Shown here: piece after piece, positions 24,601 through 37,720 of the stretch
Numbering within the stretch: position 1 is the first letter of the stretch
Layout of the letters: each line of letters starts with the position of its first letter
Notes under the pieces: model-generated
Database searches by the model: none
What the model saw: the letters and a program-made list of their open reading frames with translations, nothing else
Told to the model about the DNA's origin: nothing
Translations under genes and position numbers: made by a program
Source: Ramazzottius varieornatus
Lineage: Eukaryota > Tardigrada > Eutardigrada > Parachela > Ramazzottiidae
Reading direction: 5' to 3'
Length of the DNA stretch: 64,000 nucleotides
Assembly (NCBI GenBank): GCA_001949185.1
Contig: BDGG01000004.1
Coordinates: 476,793 to 540,792 of the forward strand

Positions 24601-27088
24601 GACATCTGCTCCAGCATGGGAAGCCATGGGAGAGCAGATCCATCAAAATGTCCAGCAACAGGGACGATCTTCAGCTCGACTAGCTCCACTTGCCGCTCGA
24701 GCAGCCATAAAAGCAGGATGTAAAGTCTACTCAAAGTTTGCAAAATACGAAGGCTATGCTAACAAGTTAATGGAAGCCGTCCGATGTTTTACTGACAGTC
24801 GTGGACGCAGTCAGAACGACCTTGTGATCAGGCGGGAAACTGCTCCTTGCCCCGCTACGTTGGCGCAAGCTCTGCGTGATAGTGGTCGGTATTCTACTGT
24901 GAGAGAATGCCGAATGGGAAGCACCGATCCTTCCAACTGCATATGGAACAAAGGGGCGACCCACTGCGTCTTAACGCCGATGACCACACAGGGTATTTCG
25001 TCGCAGTGTTGTTACAGCAGTGCTGGGAACCTGATGGACAACTCCAATCCCAATTTACCTGGTGGCCAACTCCAGTACTTACCATTTGGCATTCAACAAA
25101 CTGAGAGCTCACCCACTCGAATGATCGACTTTGGCAATTACAAAGATTCCCTTTTTGCCAAGCTGTATAACGGAGCCACGCTTGCTGCTACATCAATATG
25201 CTGTGTCGGTGCTGGTGACCTTAATATGTGTAAAGACCTTCTTGACCACTTCAAACCAAAAGGATCGAACGGTTACGTACCGCCCAGGCCAGGTAAGTAT
25301 TACAGTGCAGTAAACGCTTCTCACAGCATATTACACGTCACACAATAGTAGTCGTTTAGCTCTTCGAACAGCGAGAATTGACACTGTGAGATAATCAAGT
25401 TACCCGTTTTTTACAGCTGTGACAAGCGGTGACCCTCATATCACGACATTTGACAACTGTGAGTACACGTTCAACGGGCTTGGAGAATATTCCGTTGTTT
25501 CCACCTCTGATATTATGCACGTTCAGGGAAGAACCAAGAAGACCGGTAAGTTCACCCTCATCTGTGGAAGTGCTGGTAAATCATGTCATTTTTGTCGCAA
25601 TAGTCGTACACGTATACTTCCCTTGTATATAGATGACGGACGAGCGACGGTGTGGCAAGCTGTCGCCCTGAAAGGATATGGCAGAACAACTGTCCATATC
25701 CAGTATAACGAGCTGTCTGGTTTGGATCTGTTCGTAAACAATGCCCGAGTCGATCTCTCGGAGGCAGCGAGTACTTTGAGATACCCGGGTAAGAAATACG
25801 CTGAACCAAAATACACAGTCTTTTGATGGACCAGAAATTACAACGCGCTTGACCGGTAGATTTGATCATCCAACACACGAGCAATGCTTCCGCAGTACAA
25901 GTGGTTTTGAATAACGGAGCGGCGGTAGAAGTCAAAAGATTGACGAAACATTTGGATCTTACAATTTATCTTCCTGACTCGGCTAAGGGTAATAATGTTG
26001 CTATACCTTCCACGCCTGAATTTTTCCACAGTCAACTGGATCTTTACTATGACATTTTTGATAGGTCTTGCGCGTGGTCTGTTCGGCTCCTGGCACGGTA
26101 ATGGAAGCAAAGACCTGTACTCTCCTGCGGATCGTGTTTACCGGTGTGATAGCAGCCCAGAAGCTCTGTTTGAATTCGGGAACCAATGTACGTGGGCACA
26201 AAACTGGCCAAAGGTTATCTGTGGTTGAACTGAACAACGAATTTAGTTTATGTTCAAACAGGGCGCGTCAGCAAAGCGCAATCACTCTTTACATATCGTC
26301 GTGGAGAATCCTACGAGCAGTTTAACGATCTTCACTACAGACCGGCTTTCGAACCAGTTCCCATGAATGCAACGGTAGAACAGGAAGCCAAAGAGCTTTG
26401 TGGAACCTCCAAGCAGTGCTTTTTCGATTACGTTGTGACCGGTGACCGAGAACTTTCTGCTGATACCGCTCAAGCTTTCCACGAGTTTGATCAGATTTTG
26501 CTGGACACTGCCCCAGGTAAGGTTGCGGCATTTCAATATCAGATCATTGAAACCATCATGATCAAGTTCCAAAAATCGAAACTCAAGCATATGCGCAAAA
26601 AGCTCGACTTTCGTAACTTACGAAGACTAATCCAGTTTGTCATTCCAGTTGTTTCCTGTGGTTTCGGTAGACCAGGGGAAAACGCGATGATCGTCACCGA
26701 AGACAACTCATATCTTGAGGGGGATATCGTCAAGTTTCGTTGTACCGAAAACAGCATTAAACAGTCCGGGGAAGAAGCTATCATATGCCAGTCTGACGGA
26801 ACATGGAGTGGAGCCGCCCTAGTCTGCCGGGCGCTGGCTTCCTGTGGGCCCAAGGACGCTGGACAGAACGCGGTGATCGTGTCGCAGAACAACAACTTCC
26901 TGGAAGGCGACACTCTGAAATTCCAATGCACCGGTGGTACGAGAAGGAAATCCGGACAGGAGGAAATCGAATGCTTGTCTGATGGGACATGGAGCGGCGA
27001 TGCTCTGACGTGCTCGGCATGCCGCTTATTTGCCTATCTTTACATTTGGGTCATGCTGTACTTTGTTGTGCGACGAACCTACGACTAA
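21653..27088 (+). CDS. mesh: Mesh-like transmembrane protein (NIDO-AMOP-VWD-sushi)
   Basis: Mesh is a smooth septate junction protein of arthropod gut epithelia (family knowledge). Fifteen exons: 21653-21736, 21849-22019, 22193-22237, 22321-22493, 22559-22664, 22774-22882, 22991-23164, 23715-23969, 24048-25292, 25417-25545, 25633-25788, 25860-25988, 26065-26187, 26262-26516 and 26649-27088, all in phase, 1197 aa. Order seen: signal peptide (1-26); NIDO domain (~45-287, ending SNVGMPGTWMFRVD); IPT/E-set-like region (~288-372); a long segment with AMOP-type cysteines (~640-785); VWD domain opening GDPHITTFD (~834); two sushi domains (~1053-1170, each with G-T-W-S-G); one membrane helix; and a very short tail RRTYD. 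Exon 4/5 boundaries (22493/22559) were chosen to keep the NIDO segment FTSRWALVFTVYQT in frame. Many N-glycosylation sites. The short cytosolic tail is unusual for Mesh. Confidence 0.88.
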
Positions 27089-27551
27089 AGCGACGTTTTA
27101 AATTCCCTGCTGTGCCAATGAAGGTTCCGGAATTAGTCGACGCACAAAACTAGCTCCAGATGAGCGTTCAACCGTCTGCCTTTCGTTCTGTCCATAAACA
27201 TCATTGCTTGTAGTGTAGTAAAAAAAGGGAGTGAAAAGTGAAAATCGAAGTACGTGACTGGTGTTGGTTAGATATGCAGCGCAGAAGAAGGAGCCAAGGA
27301 TGAATGACAATTTTAAATAATGGTTATCATATTTCGAGCGAGGTGTAACGAAAGATGAAGAGAGCACCATCCATGCTTGCGCTCCGACGGAAGAGAAAAA
27401 AACAGGAATAACATTTGGATATGCTCAATCTGCTGTGGTTAGACGTTCACAAAATACAAAGAAAAAGCGTCGAGCAGGTACCAGCAGCGGTTAAATAAAA
27501 ACCTTGACAAGACGAGATGAATCGAAGTGTATAAGAGTAGGAGTTCATTTT
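27089..27551. other. Tail-to-tail intergenic region Mesh-PP2A
   Basis: Holds both 3' UTRs. An AATAAA at about 27493 on the plus strand could serve Mesh. Nothing else is recognised. Confidence 0.4.
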
Positions 27552-29306
<1,755 letters not shown>

Positions 29307-30260
29307 CTTGCCGGCGATTCCTGAATGTCAACCTAAAGAGACGTATATATACGCTTGTCCGACAGTCGAGTGAGGAACGCGCGATAACAGGATAACTACG
29401 AAGTAATCTTATCAAGCGGTGAGTCACTTTGGTATGGTGGCCAAGACTTACCCCAGTATCGCGCTGGAAGGTCTTCTGGATCACGATGAAGAAGCTCGTA
29501 TCCACCTAGATCCTGGCTGTCCACAGGGAACGGAACAACGGAGCAAAACAAGCTCAGCCTGTCAGAGGTATTATGGTGAGGAAGATTGAGATTTGAGAAC
29601 GATCAACGATGTCGCTCACCGTATTTGAAACGAGCTCCTTCGTGCTTCTCTGCCTTTCAGCCTAATTAACTCGAAACAGTGCCTTGACGTCACGACACCC
29701 GGTGTAATTGGAGCTTGAAACGTTCGGTTTCAATTCAGGGCACGTCATGTGTATCGATTGGATTTGTTGATCCCCTGATGGGCTTCTGCACGGGCCCAGT
29801 GGCCCAGCGGAATTTTACCACGCCGGCGCACCACAGCTCATGCAGTATGCTTGTTGGCAAGTCTCAACGAATGGCCTGGCTCGAAGCCGCCCAGGGCAGG
29901 GGAAAGCTGCCCCTCTCTTCGGTCAAGAAATCGATAGGGAAAAGTCCCCGGGTTTCGTCGGCCTACCAATACGAGGATTAACTGTAACAGAGGACGCTGT
30001 GGCTGTGAGATCGGCTTTCGTTCCGGTTTTTCGACGTAGCTCCCTCTGCCATCCGGACTCAAGTGCAAGCAGTAAATAATATCCCCAGTGCAAAGACCAG
30101 CCGAGTGAGATATCCGTGCTCCGATAAATCTCTTTCGCAAAAGCCGAAAAGAACCTTTCACAAAGTCCGTCTTTGCACCTATTAGCTCTTTGCTCTATCG
30201 ACTTTCATCGTTCCTGCGTGGTAGTTTTGGGTTCTGCAAGGATAAACCTCTTCATCCAAG
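29307..30260. other. Divergent intergenic region PP2A-RACK1
   Basis: About 950 bp between two divergently transcribed housekeeping genes, so probably promoter and 5' UTR sequence for both. A TGGCCCAGCGG sequence near 29801 resembles a tRNA A box, but no tRNA fold could be drawn. Nothing else is recognised. Confidence 0.4.
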
Positions 30261-31945
30261 ATGCCGGAAGGAAAAGTGACCGAACAGCTGACGAAAAAGG
30301 GAGAGTTACACGGCCACAGCGGCTGGGTAACTCAGATCACCACCAGCCAGCAGTATCCCGACATGCTCTTGTCCGCTTCTCGCGGTAAGTTCCTTGGCTT
30401 GAACAAGAGTGAGGCAGGCTTTTGAGAATGGTTCGTTTGCAGATAAAAGTCTGATTATGTGGAAGATCAACCGTGAGGAACGCGAAAGTCAAGCTTACGG
30501 ATATCCCCAAAAGTCTCTTCACGGCCATGGACACTTTGTCAGCGATGTTGTCCTGTCTTCTGATGGTTTGTACGCTCTGTCCGGCTCGTGGGATACCACT
30601 CTTCGTCTGTGGGATCTCACGGCGTAAGTCCGAATATTCTCGCGAACGAAATCTTCAGAGTTGCCGGATTTCTGGTCGATATCTTTTTCCGTTTTGTGGT
30701 TGCTTGATTACTTGATTGCTACTGTTTTCTAGAGGCAAAACGACTCGTCGCTTCATCGGCCACAAGAAAGATGTCCTGAGCGTCGCTTTCTCCGCCGACA
30801 ACCGACAGATCATTAGTGGTTCTCGCGACCGAACTATCAAGCTTTGGAACACGTTAGCTGACTGCAAGTACACTATCGTGGAGGATTGCCACAACGACTG
30901 GGTCAGCTGTGTCCGATTCAGCCCATCCAGCACCAACCCGCTGATCGTCTCGGCTGGCTGGGATAAACTAGTTAAAGTGCGTTCTTCCTGTCTCTAAAGT
31001 CTTCGGGAGCTCTCACTAATGGTTTCTGTGTGTGCAGGTCTGGAATTTGGCCAATTGCAAGTTGAAGACCAATCACTACGGCCACACTGGACATTTGAAC
31101 ACCGTTACCGTTTCTCCTGATGGCTCCTTATGTGCGTCCGGCGGAAAGGTAGGAATCAGCTTTGTTCAACCTGTCAGTCAAGTTTTTCTTTCAGTCATTC
31201 TACTGGACAGCCTTTTGTTGGGTGACGTCAAGCATCTCTTTTCATCCAGTCCTTGTGTAACCAGCTCAGTACTGCCCGTGGAAGTTCTGTGGATGTTTGG
31301 TTGATGGAAAGTCGAAGGAAGGTTTCTGGAGCGATTTCTCCTAAATCGCGCGTTTATGTTTGCAGGACGGTCAAGCCATGTTGTGGGATTTGAACGAAGG
31401 CAAGCATCTGTACACGTTGGACGCCCAGGATAACATCAGCTCGTTGGTCTTCAGCCCCAACCGATACTGGCTGTGCGCTGCTGCCGGACCTTCCATCAAG
31501 ATTTGGGTACGTCTTTCTAGCTTCGCAGCGTTTTCTGTTCTCATAAACAAGTTTGAAGACTAAAAGTCTGGTTGGAAAACGAAACGTAGAAGCTCGTTAT
31601 ATCAAGTGGCGCCTGTTTCCATTGTTATTGTCTGGTAATGTGCGCCACTGGAGATGACGCTCTTGAACGATTCAGTTTCCTCTGCCTGGATCGTCGAAGC
31701 TTTCGCCTGCGGCGGGGTTTAAGCTTCGTTTCTTGTAGGATCTGGAAGGCAAGACAGTGGTGGACACTCTTCGGGATGAAGTTATCCAAGGCGATGCCGG
31801 CAAGGGTGGACCCAGACTGAAGGAGCCTCCGCCACCCCAGTGCCTGTCTCTGGCTTGGTCTGCTGACGGTCAGACTCTCTTTGCTGGTTATTCTGACAAT
31901 AAGATTCGTGTATGGCAAGTTGGTGCATACAGTAGCCGCGACTAA
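30261..31945 (+). CDS. RACK1: RACK1, seven-WD40 ribosomal scaffold protein
   Basis: RACK1 sits on the 40S ribosomal subunit head and scaffolds signalling kinases. Six exons: 30261-30384, 30443-30623, 30733-30976, 31038-31148, 31366-31506 and 31739-31945, all in phase, 335 aa, slightly longer than the usual ~317. WD-type repeats run through the length: [93 protein letters not shown] and [10 protein letters not shown]. The N-terminus lacks the extra blade-closing variation seen in some species. No intronic snoRNA was recognised, unlike vertebrate RACK1. Intron 5 has a palindromic repeat. Confidence 0.97.
31595..31668. repeat. GTGGCGC palindrome in RACK1 intron 5
   Basis: CAAGTGGCGCC (31603) pairs with TGTGCGCCACTGG (31640) around a 25-bp loop. 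The outer arms are mostly decayed. It sits in intron 31507-31738. Confidence 0.75.
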
Positions 31946-32720
31946 CTTTTAATTATAATATATATTTGTACTTTAATTTCCTTCAGAATAGAACCGGAAG
32001 TGGAGTAAGAGCAAATGAACTAGATCATGCCGACGGCTCGTCACAAATGCACTCTTCTTTAATGAAGTGTGCGGACGAGAGGAAGCTATGGGCATTGTAG
32101 ATCTTTTAGTTGTGTAACATAGGATAGGAAGTAATGGAACCAAAGGTAAGTTATCTACAGAAGCTTATGGAAATGCTGATTTGACGAACTGTAGGCTTCA
32201 GTGAGTCGGTGGCCGGAAAAGTCTGTTGGTGTTGTGCAGAACGGTTCAGCTGTTCGATAAGTCTAATAATCTAGAGTGTATTTGCCATGAGGCATTTGTC
32301 GAAAGTTTATGCAGGGACTTGACATTACGGAGCGAAAGACCCAACCTTGATAAAGATTTACGAAAGCAAACTTTATGTGTGTCCGTTCGATGCGAAGATT
32401 AATCCAAAGTTTAATCTCTTTGGTTTCTGCCCAGGAGGAAAGTGCGTCATTAGATACGAAAAAGCCGGCACTAGGTTCGATCAGTTCGATGCGCCTATTA
32501 CAGGGAATTCAGAAATGTAAGAAGGTGGAGTGAGGAAAAAAGAGGCAGCACAGAAGGATGATTACATCCGGTTGAGAAGCCAGCTCGAATAAGGTTCTGC
32601 TGATTAACGAGGAATCTAGCCAGCTTTCTGCTTAATAGAACGGAAGTAAGGAGTGTCCCTATCTTTCCAGAAGACGGGGAGAATGAAACGAGGGGCGTGG
32701 GCGCGTGAAGGCCCGAAGGG
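31946..32720. other. Tail-to-tail intergenic region RACK1 - peptide precursor
   Basis: About 775 bp of 3' flanking sequence for two convergent genes. AT-rich just after the RACK1 stop. No exon or RNA gene is seen. Confidence 0.4.
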
Positions 32721-33509
32721 TTAAGGATAGGTCTGAATGGGCCAAAAAATGGGCGATTTGCCAAAGGAACGCCATGAGAACTTTTTGTACTTTGGGACAT
32801 AGTTGCCGGAGGTGTCGGTCAGGGTGGCGATCTCGGGGTTGGGAACTTGGAAAGAAGGGTCAGAGCGAGGATTCATGGTCCGGAGTTCGACCAGTGGGGC
32901 GTGGAAGGCCGAGGGCCACAGGGCGCGTTTCCCCGCTCGTGGAACCGGAACAGAAATGAAGCTGCGCATGGCGGGACTCACCTGTCGCACTTTCATCCAG
33001 TGGCGACCTACGAACGGACAAACTATTAGTCACCAAGAACAACCAAGAGAATGTACGGTAAAACAGTACAAGCCGAGAAGAGATCATCAGCTCGGCCTCT
33101 AGAGAATGTTCGCAATCAGAACACGAGTCAAATTCGCGAACTGTTACTCCAAAAAGCGCTGTGAACTTTAAGTGGGAGGTCGTCAAATGACTTGAGCAGG
33201 ATCGTTTTCCCAAGTGGAGCATAGTGCCAGCTAAAAACTTGTGATCGTGCGCCACATGAGATGAGGATCATTTTTAGTTCATTTGCCGACGTCTCAAATA
33301 ATGTTCGAGTCTCCAAGAACACTTCAGACGAAACCTATCCTCATCTTTTCTTTGTTCTAGGAGGACTAACGGAGTATTGGATAGCCGTGAACGTCATCGG
33401 CATGGAAGCTAGACACGTCGTCGGATTGAGCGGAAACGCCAGGGATCCAAAAGGTCGTCGCACAGTAGAGGAGTCCCACAAGAACGGAAGCATGAAGAAG
33501 GAAAGTCAT
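32721..33509 (-). CDS. Putative secreted peptide-hormone-like precursor (unknown family)
   Basis: Two exons on the minus strand, 33509-33371 and 33007-32721, in phase, 141 aa. The ATG at 33509 opens a textbook signal peptide (MTFLLHASVLVGLLYC..., cleavage likely after GVSA, residue ~27). A dibasic RR at 47-48 and a GKR at 72-74 bracket a 23-residue segment ending VPVPRA. Gly-Lys-Arg is the usual site for cleavage plus C-terminal amidation. The remaining ~67 residues are aromatic- and proline-rich without cysteines and contain KYKK. No known neuropeptide family was recognised. The donor is GTTAGT and the acceptor CGTAG; both fit. A possible 5' UTR acceptor lies at ~33537. The intron contains a palindromic repeat, as do introns of confirmed genes nearby. 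Confidence 0.55.
33185..33295. repeat. GTGGCGCAC palindrome in the peptide-precursor intron
   Basis: CCAAGTGGAGCAT (33209) faces GTGCGCCACATGAGA (33247). The outer arms GAGCAGGATCGTTTTCC (33193) and GAGGATCATTTTTAGTTC...TTTGCCGAC match the family ends. Confidence 0.8.
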
Positions 33510-36500
33510 TATGGAAGGCTGGAACAGTCGAGAATCCTAGCAAAATAAGAACATACCAAATCAAAGTTTCAACTGTTCTGGGGAAGTCACGTACGAGAAA
33601 GTGGGGAAAGTTGACAAATGAGATGAGGGAGCGGAACAGAGCTTTTCTAAAGCAGGACAAATCAAACGGCGGGGTTCTTGTGAAAGTTGAGATTGAATGG
33701 TACCGATGAAGGTACCACGGAATTCGCGAAGGAACTGAGAGGCGTTTTATACTGGCGATGCACAGAGAGGCGATAGGTGCAGACTAGAAAGGAATGGGAG
33801 ATCTCCCTGCTGAGTGATGTTTATGAAGGTGCGTCCTCTGCGTGAAGGACTTGCTAGTGGTATTTTAGTGTTGCATAGACGTTATTCCCGTCGCATGCAG
33901 ATCATTCAGGAGTCAGTACCGATTTCCGGTAAAGGGAGGAGACGTCGTTACAGTGACTTCAGCAGTGCATACGCCTGCGGTACTTTGAGGTGAAGTCGAT
34001 CGAACGATCGCTTCATGAATTAGGTTTATTTTGGGATTCGAAGCAGACAGCTTACCGTTTTGGGAAATGAAGGTATTGCTACAAAAGCTGAAAGTGAGTC
34101 AAAAAGGAAGCGTATTGAGCAGACGCAAGCATTGTATCAGCGAATAATACGGCGAAGGCGAAGAATACGATATTTCGAGCTTCGTGATCTTGTTCAGGTG
34201 AGTATGATAGGTGAGCCGTTCAGGTGGGAATTGCGCGACAAAGCTAGACCCAGTACCCTGCACGGGTGGAGCAATAAGCTAATCCTTTCGCTCCGTTCTT
34301 CATTTGTCTTATCAGAATAAAGTTTTTTCGCAAGCAGGCTTGCGTTTCCGATTCCAGAAAGTCTTGTTTTTCCGAATCCTAGCCATCAGCTACGCTTGCG
34401 CCATCTGCATTTCATACAACTCCAAGTTCGTTGAGTTGAGGTTTCTCTCCTCTGAAGACCGTTTTCCGGTTGGCTAGTATCTATGATAGTCCCTGCTTAT
34501 ACACACTCAAAGTATGGGACCAGAGGAAGGTCCCTGGTCGAGGAAGGTTTTCGGATGCTGAGGTACCGGTCAGCCGGAAGAGAGCAACCAACACCAGCTG
34601 GGACCACTACAGTGGGGCTACCGCTGGCACTCATCGCTACAGATCAGCACACAGAACTTCGGTATCTGGTGCTCAACAGCATCGCTTTCATTCTCCAAAC
34701 CTCAAAGCTGAAACCCTTAAGCAAATGGTGTCGTGGTCGGCTTGTTTTGGCCCAGTTAAGTGAGTATCACTTGCTTCTATAAGTATGGGTCTTTGGAACT
34801 TTGAGTTGCAACCAGCTACTCATTACCAGCCCTAGTTTCCGCCACACAGCACCCATTCTGTTGAAGCACAAACAGTTCAGCACTGTTAATTTTGCAGGAA
34901 GTCAACTTCTCGACTCTCCTCATTGACTATCCGTGGGGAGCTGTGTAATTTAAAGCTGTGATGACTTTTGAAAAGCACTCTTGTCGGTCTTTTCATTTAG
35001 TCACGTTGTCTAATCGAATTTTATCCGCCGTTGTCATCGCATGCTCCACTGGGCCGGCACGACTAATCTCAATGGGAGGCATTGGTCAAATGTGCGAAGA
35101 AGGAAATGCAGTGCGCTTTCCCCTGATTCTGGTATTTCACTCGTCAAAATTCTAAAATTTGGAACAGTTTAAAATCAGTATCCCTACATCAAAATCTTAC
35201 GGTTGACATTGGGAATCTTGTAGAACACTGGAAATACAGTATCACAGTATATGAAATGACTCGTAATTATCCACCATTCTTAAAAAGAAGAAAACCTCGA
35301 ATGCGTGTCTGTTCGACCGACAGTTTCTGCGAGAGCTACCAGCGAAAATTCGGTATTAGTTTCTAAATTTTGGTCGCAGACGAAGCCAGATTAGACCCGA
35401 AACGCTGAATATATTGATGAACCGAAGGGCGGGTCATGGGAAAACAGGTTTCACGGCGTGCTCAGCAAATGCAATGGGCTTGTCCATCAGTCAGTACCGT
35501 ACTAGCACCGTGGCTACACGGCGTAAATGGTCAGGCAGATGCGAATCATCCGATCGATAATGTGTGAAACATGCTAAAGAGTGTCCGATAGATTCGGAAA
35601 GCGCCGTTAGGCGAAGACGTGATACATGCCACTCTGGTATGCCTGACAGCACAATCCGGCATCGGCCAGCCATTTTGACTGGAACATACGAGTGCACGCT
35701 CAGTGTAGTATCGTAGCCTATCTATCCCTTTCTTTGTTGCCTGTTTGCCAATTGGGAACGGACACTGCAGCTCTGGATGCAAATTGTGCTCCTGAGAGGC
35801 CTGACACCATTCTGTACTTACGTATTGGACGTTGGGTCGGCGTTGATGGTGTGTACTACTTGGTTAGTGCACACGTGTGCCCGGGCGGCCATCATCAAAC
35901 ATCCCTGAACGGTGCTTCTCCCGAATGTGGGTTACTCATTCCATCTCGCTTTCATCGGCAACTAACAACAGGCAGTTTGCTGTACTCTCCTATCTTTACA
36001 TCCCCCTAATGCACTGTACCATATCGATATTGAAACCACTACCGTCCTGGCCTGCTGTTGCTTGATTGTAGACTCTGGCCGTCAAAGGAAATATTGACCC
36101 AACTGAAACAACAATCCGCCTTTTTTGCGTTCGAATACGCGCCGTGCTTACAAAGAACACCAGGGTCCTCGCTTTCACTATCTTTGCTCCATGTCACTCT
36201 TCACTACAATGTGACCGTACACGAAGTATCCCATTACTCTTCCAAGTCCCAGCTTTGTCGTTTGATTATCCTGGATTTTGTGTATCGGATCTGGCACCGC
36301 TGACAATTCGGATACAAGGCGTGGAACTTGGTTTCTTGGTAAGTGGGATGTTGCGCGTGTATATCGCATATGAAATTTTGGGAAGAATGGTTAGGGCTCG
36401 AATTATTCAAGGGGTGAGTGGTTATGAATAATTTCCGCTGTCCCCTACAGTAACCTTCGCTTGTGGTCGTGCGAAAGTTAAATAAGCAGCACATATGGTC

Positions 36501-37720
36501 ACGATTTGAGGCTGGATGTTGGATCGAGCTCGACAGACATCTCTGACAAGCTGAGGAAGGGGGGCTTGTGGGAGAAGATTGTGAGGCCTGGACTGGCATC
36601 GTTATCAACATAGAGTCGTATGATTATTTGCATTTAGATGTGCAGTGCAGAACAGCGCATTGGGTCAATGTACGTTGACCAGTCGGGACGAGGAAGCATG
36701 CACAACAGTGAAGTTAGCGGTCATATCTGCGCGAGTGCCATAACGGGTTATGTTACATGCATGAGATCAGGGGCATATGCGCTCGTTTGGCCTGTCTGTC
36801 CGTCATTCTGCCAACATATCCAGGGACAAATGAATCGTGAGGCTAGGCAGATCATATTCAAACGAGGGGATCCATAATGATAGATGGCGGATAAAAGAGG
36901 CTTGTCGCATAGACGTGTATACAAAGCGTGCAAGCGTCAAATGCGGTATACACGGCTGGCCGGATGTGGCTGGGGCCTTGATGAGATCGTAAGTTGCCGA
37001 GATGAAAAAGAGACTGTCTAAATTTAAATCTTGAAGAGTGGAAGAATGACGGGAACGATGCTTATTCAGATGGGAACTATGCAAAGAAGACGAGGGTCAG
37101 AATGCAAAATAGAACGTGCTGGGAAGTTGTGATGATGAGATATCTCGAGATTGCGATGATTGGCACAAGATAAAGGAGCAAACTGGCCTTTCGGGGTGAA
37201 ATGTTGAAAATACGGAAACCGATTATGGTCGATAATGTTTGTTTGAGTAATTTCGTCAGTTCTCATTGATGGCGCAATAATATTTATGCTGATATAAAAA
37301 GTTTGAATCTCTAAACTCGATGAAATACAATAGTCCGATGAAGTGCGCAACATGCAACAAGCTAACGAAACTTTCTGCCATTTTTCTACTCGTTTTTGCA
37401 TTTGTAGCGCAGAAATGGTTGCGCGGTTTCGAGGAGAGTCAACAAGCCGTCAAGCCGTGGATAATAAGAGGAGAGTGTGTTTTGAGCGCTAATTTCTTCT
37501 AGCTCCATTGAGCGAAACAAATATCCCACACGTGCCCCACCCACTTAGCCGCTCGCCATTTTCCCCGTTCGAGTCAATTTAATTTCCGTGATTTCACAAG
37601 AGCCTCTCCAATCACACCAACGCATGTTTTATTTGACAGCTACAAACAAGAAGACAAGTCACTCGATCATTTTTCTTGTTTTTCCACAGAAGCAAACTGT
37701 CAGAAAGCTGGCAGTGGAGA
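33510..37720. other. 4.2-kb region without a recognisable gene
   Basis: The longest gene-poor stretch in the window. Several frames of 60-105 codons exist (for example 34483-34782 and 35692-36009), but none has a homologue I recognise, convincing splice partners or a good start. It may hold long UTRs, regulatory DNA for otopetrin, decayed transposon sequence or a noncoding transcript. None can be claimed. Confidence 0.4.

Noticed and set aside
29795-29890. Possible tRNA or pol III promoter (TGGCCCAGCGG ... GGCTCGAAGCC)
   Set aside because: The boxes are far apart and no cloverleaf or acceptor stem could be drawn.
30385-31738. Possible intronic snoRNAs in RACK1 (and RPS13), as in vertebrates
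   Set aside because: No box C (RTGATGA) and box D (CTGA) pair with a terminal stem was found in the introns examined.
35692-36009. 105-codon frame with a hydrophobic start in the gene-poor region
   Set aside because: It begins at GTG rather than ATG, has no splice partner or recognisable family, and matches chance expectation for 4 kb.
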